In this document: one piece after another, positions 41,898 through 50,295 of the stretch
Layout: the number at the start of each line of letters is the position of its first letter
How positions within the stretch are numbered: the first letter of the stretch is position 1
NCBI GenBank assembly: GCA_041906465.1
Contig: JAYRJE010000003.1
Span: 434,001 to 498,000 of the forward strand
Reading direction: 5' to 3'
Source of the DNA: Didemnitutus sp041906465
Lineage (GTDB): Bacteria > Verrucomicrobiota > Verrucomicrobiia > Opitutales > Opitutaceae
Length of the DNA: 64,000 bases
The notes under the pieces: model-generated
Databases searched by the model: none
Seen by the model: only the letters and a program-made list of their open reading frames with translations
What the model was told of the DNA's origin: nothing
Program-made: the position numbers and the translations under genes

Positions 41898-41920
41898 TTT
41901 GTAACGTAATACGTTACAAA
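41898..41920. promoter_or_regulatory. 23-bp perfect palindrome (GTAACGTAATACGTTAC core)
   Basis: Arms 41898-41908 and 41910-41920 are perfectly complementary around A at 41909, with outer TTT/AAA. It lies 170 bases upstream of the TonB receptor start and 70 bases upstream of the NUDIX start, and closely matches the palindrome at 36064-36092. Confidence 0.75.
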
Positions 41921-41990
41921 CGGGCTGGGGCTGCCGGTGGCAGCGCGGACCCGCGTTGACCGCGGCGGGCGGGGCGTCAACGTGAGTCGC

Positions 41991-42503
41991 ATGGGTCAGG
42001 ATCTCAGCGAATTGTTCGATGTGGTCGATGAGGCGGACCGCGTCATCGGACAGGCGCCGCGGGGCGAGGTGCATGCGCGCGGCCTGCGGCATCGCGCGGT
42101 GCACATCTTCGTCGTGAATCGCGCCGGCGAGGTGTTCCTCCACCAACGCTCGCGGTCGAAGGACACGTTTCCGGGACTCTGGAACTCATCCTGCGCCGGG
42201 CATGTCGGTGCGGGGGACGACTACGACGCGACGGTGCTCCGTGAGCTCGAGGAGGAGCTCGGCTGGACGCCCGCCGAGACGCCGCAGCGGCTCTTCAAGG
42301 TCGAAGCGCGGCCGGAGACGGGAGAGGAATTTGTCTGGATTTACCGCGCGGACGGCGAGGGACCGTTTCGACTGAACGCGGCGGAGATCCAGCGCGGCGA
42401 GTGGTGCACGACGGCGGCGATCGATCGTTGGGTGGCGCAGCGGCCGCAGGAGTTTGCGGCGTCGTTAGTATTTCTATGGCCGCAGGTGCGGGCGCGGTTG
42501 TAG
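41991..42503 (+). CDS. NUDIX hydrolase (YfcD/IDI-like)
   Basis: 170 residues. The start ELFDVVDEADRVIGQAPRGE VHARGLRHRAVHIFVVNRAG and the stretch VFLHQRSRSKDTFPGLWNSS CAGHVGAGDDY are typical of the isopentenyl-diphosphate isomerase-like NUDIX group such as YfcD. The Nudix box (GAGDDYDATVLRELEEELGW) keeps the REL-EE-LG part. It hydrolyses a nucleoside-diphosphate-linked substrate that I cannot name. The ATG at 41991 is preferred to a GTG at 41937. Confidence 0.88.
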   Translation: MGQDLSELFDVVDEADRVIGQAPRGEVHARGLRHRAVHIFVVNRAGEVFLHQRSRSKDTFPGLWNSSCAGHVGAGDDYDATVLRELEEELGWTPAETPQRLFKVEARPETGEEFVWIYRADGEGPFRLNAAEIQRGEWCTTAAIDRWVAQRPQEFAASLVFLWPQVRARL

Positions 42504-42564
42504 CGGCGCTCTGTAACCGCCGGTCGTTCGCTGCGTGAAAACTACCGGCGGTCACAGACCGCCG
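42504..42564. repeat. 21-bp imperfect inverted repeat after the NUDIX gene
   Basis: Arms 42504-42524 and 42544-42564 pair with two mismatches (ACCGCCGGT/ACCGGCGGT inner part). It overlaps the NUDIX stop. No T-run follows, so it is probably a palindromic repeat rather than a terminator. Confidence 0.65.
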
Positions 42565-42585
42565 TTTCAGAGGCAACCGGCTGAC

Positions 42586-42822
42586 TCAGTGCGGCCGGCA
42601 CGCCTTGAGGCGGACGAACTCTTTCTGGCTCATGAGGCGGCGCGGCAGGCGCTTTTCCGCCTCCTTGAACAAGCGCTCCCATTGCTCGTCGTTGCCTTCA
42701 AAATCGGTCCAACCGGTGTGGTGGCCGGTCTTTTTGCTGAAGACGACATGTCCAGCGTGGAAGCGGACACTGATGTTCCACTTCCGGCCGTCCTCGTCGG
42801 TTTCCCACCATCCGAATTCCAT
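42586..42822 (-). CDS. conserved small protein, unknown
   Basis: 78 residues: MEFGWWETDEDGRKWNISVR, FHAGHVVFSKKTGHHTGWTD, FEGNDEQWERLFKEAEKRLP RRLMSQKEF. Aromatic and charged, no signal peptide or membrane segment. It reads as a genuine protein, with balanced composition and third-position GC, but I recognise no family. It ends facing the NUDIX gene and starts about 90 bases from the divergent lipoprotein-sorting-like gene. Confidence 0.6.
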   Translation of the reverse strand: MEFGWWETDEDGRKWNISVRFHAGHVVFSKKTGHHTGWTDFEGNDEQWERLFKEAEKRLPRRLMSQKEFVRLKACRPH

Positions 42823-42913
42823 GCGCGGCAGTGTGCAGGTGGTCGGGGCGACGGCAAGCCGCTTGCGTGCGGAACGGGATGGACGCCCCGCGCCGGACTC
42901 GCACGATGCGCGC

Positions 42914-43720
42914 ATGCTTCGCTCCTTCCTCGCCGTCGTCTTTCTGCTGGTTGTGCCGCTGGCCCGGGCAGACGACGTGGGCCACGAGATCGCGCGGCAG
43001 CATGCGCAGCGCGCTGGCGCCAAATACCGCGAGTTGCGCTCGCTTTACGCCGAGGGCCGCACGCTCATCGCCGGCGAAGTCATCGATGTGCGGATGTGGG
43101 CGGAGCGGCCGAATCGGTTGCGGGTCGAGAGCTCGTTTGGGCAGCGCAAGGTGACGCAAGTTTACGACGGCCGGCACGAACCGGTGATCTATCACAGCCA
43201 GGTGGAGAATGGCCGGCCGATGCGCATGACGGCGGGCGAGCGCAAGGACTTCATCGCGAACGCCGACTTTGACGGCCCGCTGGTCGACTTCGCGCTCAAG
43301 GGTTACTCGGTGGATTATGCGGGTGAGGACCGGATCAACGGACGCGCCGCGCGAAAGCTGCTCGTGATGAATAGCGAGGGTGACGTCTCGTTCGTGTGGC
43401 TCGATGCCGAGAGCGCCGAGATGGTAAAGAGGAGTGTGTTCCGCGTGGTCGCTGAGCGTCGGGCAACGGTGGACACGTTCTTCGACGACTTCCGCGACGT
43501 GAAGGGCTCGCCGCAGCCGCACCGCATCGAGACGAAAGTCGGCGAGAAGACGTTGTATCTGATGCTGCTTTCCAAGATGGAAGGCGACTCGACCCAGGTG
43601 ACGGCCGATCTTTTCAAGGTGCCGGACGATTGGCCGCTGCTTTCGGTGGAGTTCAGGAGCGGCGCCGCGCCGGCGAGTGCGGCGCCGAGTGGGGCGAGCT
43701 CGTCCGGTGGAGTGCGTTGA
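42914..43720 (+). CDS. exported DUF2092/LolA-like protein
   Basis: 268 residues with a signal peptide (LRSFLAVVFLLVVPLARA). The body (AGAKYRELRSLYAEGRTLIA, IDVRMWAERPNRLRVESSFG, RKVTQVYDGRHEPVIYHSQV, and later GRAARKLLVMNSEGDVSFVW LDAES) resembles LolA/LolB-like or DUF2092 beta-half-barrel proteins that bind lipids or lipoproteins in the periplasm. The ending is a Ser/Ala/Gly-rich tail. The assignment to a precise family is tentative. Confidence 0.7.
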   Translation: MLRSFLAVVFLLVVPLARADDVGHEIARQHAQRAGAKYRELRSLYAEGRTLIAGEVIDVRMWAERPNRLRVESSFGQRKVTQVYDGRHEPVIYHSQVENGRPMRMTAGERKDFIANADFDGPLVDFALKGYSVDYAGEDRINGRAARKLLVMNSEGDVSFVWLDAESAEMVKRSVFRVVAERRATVDTFFDDFRDVKGSPQPHRIETKVGEKTLYLMLLSKMEGDSTQVTADLFKVPDDWPLLSVEFRSGAAPASAAPSGASSSGGVR

Positions 43721-43781
43721 CCACAACGCGCTCGAGCGGGCGACTCGCGACGTGAGTTCTTGAACGCGTTGCGGTCAACGC
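43714..43781. repeat. inverted repeat GCGTTGACCACAACGCG ... CGCGTTGCGGTCAACGC
   Basis: Arms 43714-43730 and 43765-43781 pair with one mismatch. The left arm overlaps the stop of the preceding gene. It lies between two convergent genes. Confidence 0.65.
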
Positions 43782-43820
43782 GTTCCATCTGGTTGTTCGT
43801 GCGCGGAGCAACCGGTCGCG

Positions 43821-44822
43821 TCACTCGCCGAGCTTTTTGCCGGGCGTGAGGTAATTCTGCACGTAGTCGCGCACGGCGTCGCGCAGCGGCGTCATCGGAC
43901 GCTCGTAGCCGGTGTTGCGCAGCTTCGAAGTGTCGGCTTGGGTGAAGTATTGGTATTTGCCCCGCAGGTTCTCGGGCAGGTCGATGAACTCGATTTGCGG
44001 TGCGCGGCCCATGGCCGAGAAAATGGCCTCTGCGAGGGCGAGCCACGTGTTGGCCTCGCCGGAGCCGAGGTTGTAGAGCCCGGCCGCGGTGGGATTCCTC
44101 TCAGCGAAGTGGAGCGTCATCTCCACGGCGTCCTTCACGTAGAGGAAGTCGCGCTTCTGCTCGCCGTCCTTGAAGTCGGGCCGCTCGCTCTTGAAGAGCT
44201 TCAGTTTGCCGGTCGCAGTGATCTGGCCGAAGGCCTTGTTCACGAGCGAGCGCATGTCGGCCTTATGGTCCTCGTTCGGGCCGTAGACGTTGAAATACTT
44301 CACGCCGACAATGCGCTTCAGCCAGCCTTGGCGCTGGGCATGGAGATCGAAGAGGTGCTTCGAGTAGCCATACATGTTCAGCGGTCGCAGCGCAGCGAGA
44401 TCGTCGGACTTGTCGTCCATGCCGCGCTCGCCATCGCCGTAAGTGGCGGCCGAGGATGCGTAGATGAACCGCGCGTCGTGTGCGAGGGCCCAGGCGGCGA
44501 GCTCTTTCGTGTAGTTGAAATTATTGTCGATGAGGTGCGACGCGTTCTTCTCGGTCGTCGCCGAGTTGGCGCCGAGGTGAAAGACACTGGTGAACCGACC
44601 GAAGGTCTTCTCGTTCACGGCGAGGCGCGCGCGGAAGTCACCGGCCTCGACGTAGTCGGCGAATTTCAGCGGAACGAGATTCTTCCACTTCTCGTCGGAG
44701 CCGAGCACATCGGTGACGACGATGTCGGTGAGCCCGCGCTGGTTGAGCGCCCAGACGAGCGCACTGCCGATGAAACCGGCGCCACCGGTGACGAGGATGC
44801 GACCTGAGAGCGGAGAGGACAT
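43821..44822 (-). CDS. hldD: ADP-L-glycero-D-manno-heptose 6-epimerase
   Basis: 333 residues, extended short-chain dehydrogenase. Rossmann start ILVTGGAGFIGSALVWALNQ, then VFHLGANSATTEKN, the catalytic YGYSKHLFD (Tyr-x3-Lys) with FIYASSAATYGDGERGM before it, and the HldD-specific VGVKYFNVYGPNEDHKADMR and DFLYVKDAVEMTLHF. It converts ADP-D-glycero- to ADP-L-glycero-heptose for LPS core. The other heptose genes, hldA and the GmhB-like gene, are 17 kb away. A GGACGGAGG-type repeat sits against its start codon. Confidence 0.95.
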   Translation of the reverse strand: MSSPLSGRILVTGGAGFIGSALVWALNQRGLTDIVVTDVLGSDEKWKNLVPLKFADYVEAGDFRARLAVNEKTFGRFTSVFHLGANSATTEKNASHLIDNNFNYTKELAAWALAHDARFIYASSAATYGDGERGMDDKSDDLAALRPLNMYGYSKHLFDLHAQRQGWLKRIVGVKYFNVYGPNEDHKADMRSLVNKAFGQITATGKLKLFKSERPDFKDGEQKRDFLYVKDAVEMTLHFAERNPTAAGLYNLGSGEANTWLALAEAIFSAMGRAPQIEFIDLPENLRGKYQYFTQADTSKLRNTGYERPMTPLRDAVRDYVQNYLTPGKKLGE

Positions 44823-44823
44823 G

Positions 44824-44862
44824 ACGGAGGACAGAAGACGGAGGACGGAGGACGGAGGCCAG
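44824..44862. repeat. GGAGGACGGAGGAC repeat against the hldD start (family B)
   Basis: Tandem GACGGAG/GGAGGAC words run from the hldD start codon outward. Read in the gene's direction it is CCTCCGTCCTCCGTC just before ATG, so it is pyrimidine-rich where a Shine-Dalgarno would be. Similar blocks abut the starts at 50132 and 57833. Confidence 0.7.
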
Positions 44863-44942
44863 ACGGAAAAATCGGGCTCGGCGTAGCGAGGGCGCTCGTC
44901 CGGCTCGGCGGCTGGGGGCTGGCTGGAAGCCTGCGCTACGCT

Positions 44943-45749
44943 TCAATCCCGCGACAGTTCATCGGCGCGGCGGCTGGCGGCGAGAATGGCGTCGCGCACG
45001 AGATCGCGGAAGTGCGCGTTCGCGAACACCTGGAGGCCGGCGAAGGTGGTGCCGTTGGGCGAGACGACTTGGTCGCGCAGCGCTTCGGGCGTGGCGCCGG
45101 TGTGGGCGAGCAGTTGCAACGAACCAAGCGCGGTTTGCGTGGCGAGGCGTTGTGCGACCGCGGGCGGCAAGCCCGCGGCGATGCCGCCATCGCGCAGGGC
45201 GCCGAGGAATTCGAAAACGAAGCCCGGCCCGCTGCCGCCCACGGCGGTGACGGCATCGAAGTGTTTCTCGTCGAGGGCGAGGAAATCGCCGAGCGCGCCG
45301 AGGACGCGCTCGAGGTTCGCGCGGTCGGCGTCGGCGAGCGGTGTCTGGGCGCAGTAAGCGGTGATGCCGGCGCCGATGGCGGCGGGCGTGTTGGGCATCG
45401 TGCGCACGAGATTGCGCGCGCGGGGGAAGGCTTGGGTCAGGCGCGCGAGGCGTTTGCCGGCCAGGAGGGAGATCACGAGTTTGCCGGCGGTCAGCTCGGC
45501 GAGCTGCGGGTCAGCGGCGGCGAGCGATTGCGGCTTGAAGGCAACGATGACGATGTCGGCCGGAGCCAGCAGGCGCGGGAGGTCGGGCTCACACGCGATG
45601 CCGGTTTCGGCGGCGAGTTTTTGAGCGGAGACGCCGGACTTGGACGTGCAGGCGATGTCGCCCGAGGCGTAGATCCGGCGGGCGAGCAGGCCGCGGACGA
45701 TGGCGGAGGCGAGGCGACCGGAACCGAGGAAGGCGAGAGTGTGAGCCAC
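44943..45749 (-). CDS. proC: pyrroline-5-carboxylate reductase
   Basis: About 268 residues. Last step of proline synthesis. Rossmann start LAFLGSGRLASAIVRGLLAR, then IVIVAFKPQSLAA, NLVRTMPNTPAAIGAGITAY and the ProC signature AVGGSGPGFVFEFLGALRDG (Ala-Gly-Ser-Gly-Pro region), ending with VVSPNGTTFAGLQVF. The usual start is right before the Rossmann strand, here a GTG at 45749; longer in-frame extensions are not conserved. Confidence 0.93.
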   Translation of the reverse strand: MAHTLAFLGSGRLASAIVRGLLARRIYASGDIACTSKSGVSAQKLAAETGIACEPDLPRLLAPADIVIVAFKPQSLAAADPQLAELTAGKLVISLLAGKRLARLTQAFPRARNLVRTMPNTPAAIGAGITAYCAQTPLADADRANLERVLGALGDFLALDEKHFDAVTAVGGSGPGFVFEFLGALRDGGIAAGLPPAVAQRLATQTALGSLQLLAHTGATPEALRDQVVSPNGTTFAGLQVFANAHFRDLVRDAILAASRRADELSRD

Positions 45750-45876
45750 GGGCGGTTGATGGCGGACGCTCGCGGCGCGGGCAAGCGTCGGGTGAGTCAC
45801 GCGAGAGCGGGCAGGCGCCGCCGAGGCCGGCTCACTTGTTGCCGACGACGGCGCGGAACGGAGTTCGCGCCCAACC

Positions 45877-46293
45877 TCACTCCAGCGGATCGGTGGCGAA
45901 GCGTGCGGCGAGCTCGACCCAGTGTTTCTGCGCGTTGAGCCAGTGCGCGCTCTGGCGGATCTGCGCCATGGTGCGCGTGGTGTGATTGCAGAAAAGGTAG
46001 CTGGCTTCGCCGAGGCGGATGCAGGCGTCGTAGTGCGTGCCGGCGGCGTCGGCCGCGAAGGCAAAGTCGCCGACGCCGAGCTTCTGGCCGGCGAGTTCCC
46101 TCAGCATCGAGGCGAGATCGAGGGTGAAGTGCTGTTTGTATTTCTCCGGCCGCGGTCCCTCGTAGGCGAGGATGGCATTGCGATCGGCGCGCAGCGAGAC
46201 GAGCACCCATTCGTTGAAGACCGTCTCGCCGTAAGCGACGTTCATGCGACCGAGAGCGGCGACCAAAAGCGTGCGAGCGTCGACGAGATTCAT
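45877..46293 (-). CDS. conserved protein of unknown function
   Basis: 138 residues: MNLVDARTLLVAALGRMNVA, YGETVFNEWVLVSLRADRNA, YKQHFTLDLASMLRELAGQK then FAFAADAAGTHYDACIRLGE ASYLFCNHTTRTM. It is a well-formed soluble protein without signal or membrane segment. I do not recognise a family. It precedes proC on the same strand with about 130 bases between. Confidence 0.65.
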   Translation of the reverse strand: MNLVDARTLLVAALGRMNVAYGETVFNEWVLVSLRADRNAILAYEGPRPEKYKQHFTLDLASMLRELAGQKLGVGDFAFAADAAGTHYDACIRLGEASYLFCNHTTRTMAQIRQSAHWLNAQKHWVELAARFATDPLE

Positions 46294-46436
46294 GCCGCCG
46301 ATAAAGGCCCGCGCTTGGTGGTGCGCCAGCCAATTGTTGCGGCAGGGTCGACGCGTGGCGTGGTTGACGAATTATTTCGGCCTCGAGCGAGCAGGTCGGG
46401 TCGCGCCGGCATGCGCGCAACGTGTGCCGGGCTTTC

Positions 46437-46512
46437 TGGCGTATTACGCCATAAAATTGCTGAGACGATTTTCAGAGGCGTGGTGGCAAAATATGGCGTA
46501 ATACGCCATATT
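46437..46512. repeat. two GGCGTAWTACGCC palindromes between genes
   Basis: TGGCGTATTACGCCA at 46437-46451 and a perfect 23-base palindrome at 46490-46512 (core ATGGCGTAATACGCCAT). The first is identical to the two at 24991-25005 and 25147-25161. They lie between a small minus-strand gene and the end of the adaptor gene. No coding content is seen in 46294-46561. Confidence 0.85.
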
Positions 46513-46561
46513 CAGAAAAAGCTGGGCGACGTCGGTTGCGGGGTTTGGGTGGGGCGCTGGG

Positions 46562-47755
46562 TTAATGCGCCACCTGCATGGGGGCGACGCGCTGGCCGTC
46601 TTGGATGCGGTCGCCGGGGTAGAGAATGACTTCGTCGCCTTCCCTGAGGCCGTCGAGCACCTGCGTCTCGGCGCCGGAGCTGCGGCCGGTCTTCACGGAG
46701 ACGAGTTGCGCGACGCCGTTGCGGACGACGAACGCGGCCCAGTCGTTGCCGCGACGGAACAGACTCGAGGAGGGGACCTTCAGCGCGCGGGCGTCTTCCC
46801 ACGTGATCACGCGAGCTTCGACGCGGAAATTGTCCCCGAGTGAGCGGCGCTGTTCGAGGGGCGTTGTGATGTCGACGACGACGTTCACCCGCTGTTCCTC
46901 GACGCCGAGCGCGGAGATTTTGGTGAAGGCGGCGGGCTCGACGAGACGCACGCGGCCCTCGAGCGGGGCAGGGCCGCCCCATTGCTCAAGCAGCGCGGGA
47001 GCGCCGGCGGAAATCGCGGCGCCGTCCCGCGACAGCATTTCCACGACGACTTCGAGATCGGACGGGTCGCCGATTTCTACCAGTGGCGTGCCGGAGGTGA
47101 CGGCGCGCTCGCTCTCCTGGAACACACGCAGCACGCGGCCGCTGACGGGCGAGCGGACCTCGACGGTGCTGGCGGAGGTTTTGCCGGCGGGAACGAACTC
47201 GGCCAACTCGGCTTCCGCCTGCGCGAGCGCGCCTTCGGCGGAGGCGACTTCGCGCGCGGCGGTGGTTTCACGCAGCTGCGCGCTTTCGAGGTCCTGCGGG
47301 GAGATGGTCTTGGCGGCGAACATCTGTTCGATGCGGCGCAGTTCGCTTTGCGCGAGTTGGTGCGCGGTGCGGCTCTTCTCAAGCATGGTGCGTGCAGACT
47401 CGCGGCGGGCGGCGGCGAGGGCGCGGTTGCGGGCGTCGAGCGGCGAGGCAGGCAAAGGATCAATCGTGGCGACGACGGTCGCGTTGGCCGTGATCTCAGC
47501 GCCGGGCTTGAAGGGGATGCGGCGCAATTGACCGGTGACGGGCGCGGCGACGACGTAGCGTTGCTTGATGCGCGTCTTGCCTTCCTCGCTCACGGTGGCG
47601 CGGAGCGGGCCGTAGGCGGCGCGCGCGGTCTCGACTTGCGCCGGCTTCGGGCGCAGGCCGAGCACGATCAGCGCGAGCACGGCGGCGCCGATCACGTAGG
47701 GCAGCCAGCGTCGCGCGGGACGTTTCGCCGGAGTGGAAGGGGAGGCAGGGTTCAT
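46562..47755 (-). CDS. periplasmic adaptor (HlyD/RND MFP family)
   Basis: 397 residues. One N-terminal membrane anchor (RRWLPYVIGAAVLALIVLGL), then lipoyl/biotinyl-like halves (RYVVAAPVTGQLRRIPFKPG, TVEVRSPVSGRVLRVFQESE) around a long coiled coil (about 105-190, ARTMLEKSRTAHQLAQSELR), and a beta-barrel domain. The C-terminus (VKTGRSSGAETQVLDGLREG DEVILYPG) is the membrane-proximal domain. It belongs with the permease 10 bases upstream and the ATPase beyond it, giving a MacA-MacB-like export system. Confidence 0.9.
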   Translation of the reverse strand: MNPASPSTPAKRPARRWLPYVIGAAVLALIVLGLRPKPAQVETARAAYGPLRATVSEEGKTRIKQRYVVAAPVTGQLRRIPFKPGAEITANATVVATIDPLPASPLDARNRALAAARRESARTMLEKSRTAHQLAQSELRRIEQMFAAKTISPQDLESAQLRETTAAREVASAEGALAQAEAELAEFVPAGKTSASTVEVRSPVSGRVLRVFQESERAVTSGTPLVEIGDPSDLEVVVEMLSRDGAAISAGAPALLEQWGGPAPLEGRVRLVEPAAFTKISALGVEEQRVNVVVDITTPLEQRRSLGDNFRVEARVITWEDARALKVPSSSLFRRGNDWAAFVVRNGVAQLVSVKTGRSSGAETQVLDGLREGDEVILYPGDRIQDGQRVAPMQVAH

Positions 47756-47765
47756 GGTGGAAAGA

Positions 47766-50132
47766 TCATTCGGGAGCTTTGAGGACGCCGATCAGGTCGA
47801 GCTGCTTGAGTTTGCGGAGGACGACGAGGGCGGAGAGCGACGAGGCGATGATGACGACGAGGATCGCGAACGTGTAGGTGTAGCTGGTGAACACGAGCGG
47901 CAGGCGCACGGTTTCGGTGTTGACGGATTGGATGATGCCGGTGGCGAGGCCCGTGCCCATGAGCAAGCCGAGCGGCAGCGCGGCGGCGGCGAGGATCGCA
48001 AGTTCGATGACGATGATGGCGCCGACCTCGCGCTGCGTGAGGCCGATGACGCGCAGCGTGGCGAGTTCGCGGGCGCGTTCGGCGAGGGAGATGCGGGCGT
48101 TGTTGTAGATGACACCGAAGGCGACGATGACGGCGAACGTGAGGTAGATCGTCTGGATCAGGCCCATGCTTTGTGCGGTGGTTTCGCGAAAGGCCTGGCG
48201 CATCGATTCCTTGATCGCGACGGCGCTGACGCGCGGGATGCCCTTGAGCGCGCGGAGAAACTCGTCGCGCCGCGCGGTATCGAGCGTGAGGGTCGCGCCG
48301 GTGATGACGTCGCCTTCCTCGAGAAAACGATTCACGGCGCGACGCTCCATGTAGGCGGCGATGCCGGTGAAATCCTCGGCGAGGGCGACGAGTTTCACGG
48401 GGCGGATCGGGCGTTTGCCCTCGAGCGCCTCGACAATGAGCTCGTCGCCGGGATGGGCGCCGAGAACCTCCGCGAGTTTCGCGGAGACGATCAGGCCGTC
48501 GGCGGGCGGCGTGATTTCCTTGCCCCGCACATCGACCGCGCGGTTGTGCCGGCCGCCGATTTCGAGGCTGCGCAGGCCGATCTGACGACTGCGGCCGTTG
48601 AAATGGATGCGGACGGCGGCCATGCGCGTCGGCTCGGCGTCGATCACGCCGGGCAGGCGCTCGAACTCGTGCAGCGTGCGCACGCTCGAGGGCTCGGTGA
48701 GGCCGAGGTTGATGTCCTGGCGTTGCACGACGTCCCACTGGAAATCGAGCACGTCGGCGATGCCGGCCTTGAAGGTGTTCGGGAGAATCAGGAGCGCGGT
48801 GGCGAGCGCGAGGCCGGCGACGGTGAAGAGCGCCTGGATCGGGCGGCGCTCGATGTTGCGCACGGCAATGCGCGAGGAGGTGCTGAACCACCGGCCGATG
48901 CCGATGCGCTCCAGCAGCGACGGACGGTAGCTGGCGGGCGGCTCGGGGCGCATCGCCTCGGCGGGCGGGAGCTTGGCGGCGCGACGCACCGCGCTGAAGA
49001 CGCCGGCGATGACGGCGAAGAGACCGACCGAGAGCGCGATCGCGACCGCGGGTTGGTCGAGCCGGAAATCGAGCGACGGGAAGCGGAAGAACAGGGTATA
49101 CATCCGCACGAGTTTTTCGCCGAGGGCGATGCCTCCGAGTGCGCCAAGCACGGTGCCGCCGACGACGATGACGGCGGCGAACTTCAAGTAGTGAACGACG
49201 ATCTGCCGGTTGGTGAAGCCGAAGGCTTTCAGGATCGCGATTTGTTCGCGTTGGAGGGCGAGCAGGCGCGTCAGCACGGAGTTCGTCATGAACGCGGCGA
49301 CGCTGAGGAACACGGCCGGAAAACCGATGGAGAGGATCGCGAGCACCCGGATCTCGTCGGTCACGCGGATGTGCGAGGCGTGGTCCTTGCGGCTGTAAGC
49401 GCCGCGGCCGCCGTAGGGTTTCAGGAGCGCATCGAGTTCGGCGATGACGGGCGCGGCGGTTGCGCCCGGCTCGAGCGTCAGCGACACGTGGTTGAAGGCG
49501 CCGTAGAGATCCCAGGCGGTGGCGACTTCCTTGTAAGGCATCCAGAAGATGCCGTAGGTGCGGTTGTCGGGCAGCGCGGCGCCGGGGCGCGATTCGAAGA
49601 TGTATTCCGGCGAGAGGACGATGCCGGCGATGCGGAATTCCTGGCGGCGGCCGTTGAGCAGCATCGCGAGCGTGTCGCCGGGCTGGAGTTTGTTGGCATC
49701 GGCGAACGCTTCGCCGACGAGCACTTCGCCGCGTGCGCCGGGCGAGAGCCAGCGGCCACGGCGGAGAAAGAGGCGGTTGAGCTCGGGCTCGGCGTAGTCG
49801 GGGAGCGACCGCACGAGACCGCTCGCAGGTTCGTCGAGCGAGGGCAGGTCGAGCGTGACCTGGACGGCGATGTCGGTCTGGACGGAGGCGACGCCGGGAA
49901 TCGCGGCGATGCGCGACGCGAGGTAGTTCGGTGCGCGTTTGAGGGAACCGAAGATTTCGGCGAAGCGGTTGGTCTGGTAATACTCGGCGCGTGTGCCGTC
50001 GAGCGACGCAATGAGGCTGCGCGCCATGATGAGCATCGCGAGACCGCACGCCATGACGACCGTCACTGCGGCGGCCTGGCCCTTGAGGCGGCGGAGGTCG
50101 CGGAGGAGTTTGCGGTCGAGGTGGCTGATCAC
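47766..50132 (-). CDS. ABC transporter permease with two FtsX domains
   Basis: 788 residues. Membrane segments: one at the N-terminus (AAAVTVVMACGLAMLIMA), a triplet around 265-380 (VLAILSIGFPAVFLSVAAFM, FAAVIVVGGTVLGALGGIAL, VAIALSVGLFAVIAGVFSAV), one near 435 (ALFTVAGLALATALLILPNT), and a C-terminal triplet (TIYLTFAVIVAFGVIYNNAR, AIIVIELAILAAAALPLGLL, YTFAILVVIIASSLSALVVL). This two-fold FtsX layout is that of large DevC/LolE-like exporters. Start is a GTG at 50132, abutted by a GTCCTCC-type repeat. Confidence 0.9.
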   Translation of the reverse strand: MISHLDRKLLRDLRRLKGQAAAVTVVMACGLAMLIMARSLIASLDGTRAEYYQTNRFAEIFGSLKRAPNYLASRIAAIPGVASVQTDIAVQVTLDLPSLDEPASGLVRSLPDYAEPELNRLFLRRGRWLSPGARGEVLVGEAFADANKLQPGDTLAMLLNGRRQEFRIAGIVLSPEYIFESRPGAALPDNRTYGIFWMPYKEVATAWDLYGAFNHVSLTLEPGATAAPVIAELDALLKPYGGRGAYSRKDHASHIRVTDEIRVLAILSIGFPAVFLSVAAFMTNSVLTRLLALQREQIAILKAFGFTNRQIVVHYLKFAAVIVVGGTVLGALGGIALGEKLVRMYTLFFRFPSLDFRLDQPAVAIALSVGLFAVIAGVFSAVRRAAKLPPAEAMRPEPPASYRPSLLERIGIGRWFSTSSRIAVRNIERRPIQALFTVAGLALATALLILPNTFKAGIADVLDFQWDVVQRQDINLGLTEPSSVRTLHEFERLPGVIDAEPTRMAAVRIHFNGRSRQIGLRSLEIGGRHNRAVDVRGKEITPPADGLIVSAKLAEVLGAHPGDELIVEALEGKRPIRPVKLVALAEDFTGIAAYMERRAVNRFLEEGDVITGATLTLDTARRDEFLRALKGIPRVSAVAIKESMRQAFRETTAQSMGLIQTIYLTFAVIVAFGVIYNNARISLAERARELATLRVIGLTQREVGAIIVIELAILAAAALPLGLLMGTGLATGIIQSVNTETVRLPLVFTSYTYTFAILVVIIASSLSALVVLRKLKQLDLIGVLKAPE

Positions 50133-50144
50133 GGAGGACGGGGT

Positions 50145-50272
50145 GGACTGAGGACTGAGGACGGAGGATGGGTCGGGAATCGTTCTCTTAATCGTAATCT
50201 TAATCCTTCTCTCTGCCTTGGCCTGAGTGCGGTATTACGAGACCGAGAGAACGAGAAAGATTAAGAGAACGA
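50145..50272. repeat. family B block plus family C inverted repeat upstream of the permease
   Basis: 50134-50172 carries GGAGGAC, GACTGAGGACTGAGGACGG words right against the permease GTG. Beyond it TCGTTCTCTTAATC (50180-50193) and GATTAAGAGAACGA (50259-50272) are a perfect 14-base inverted repeat. The left part, CGTTCTCTTAATCGTAATCT, closely resembles 56000-56034, upstream of fliF. Confidence 0.75.
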
Positions 50273-50295
50273 GAACGAGGAAGGGGCATTGTTGA

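Noticed and set aside
41729..41992. 88-residue N-terminal extension of the TonB receptor
   Set aside because: It precedes the signal peptide, is Arg-rich and includes a perfect palindrome; the ATG at 41728 begins a proper signal sequence.
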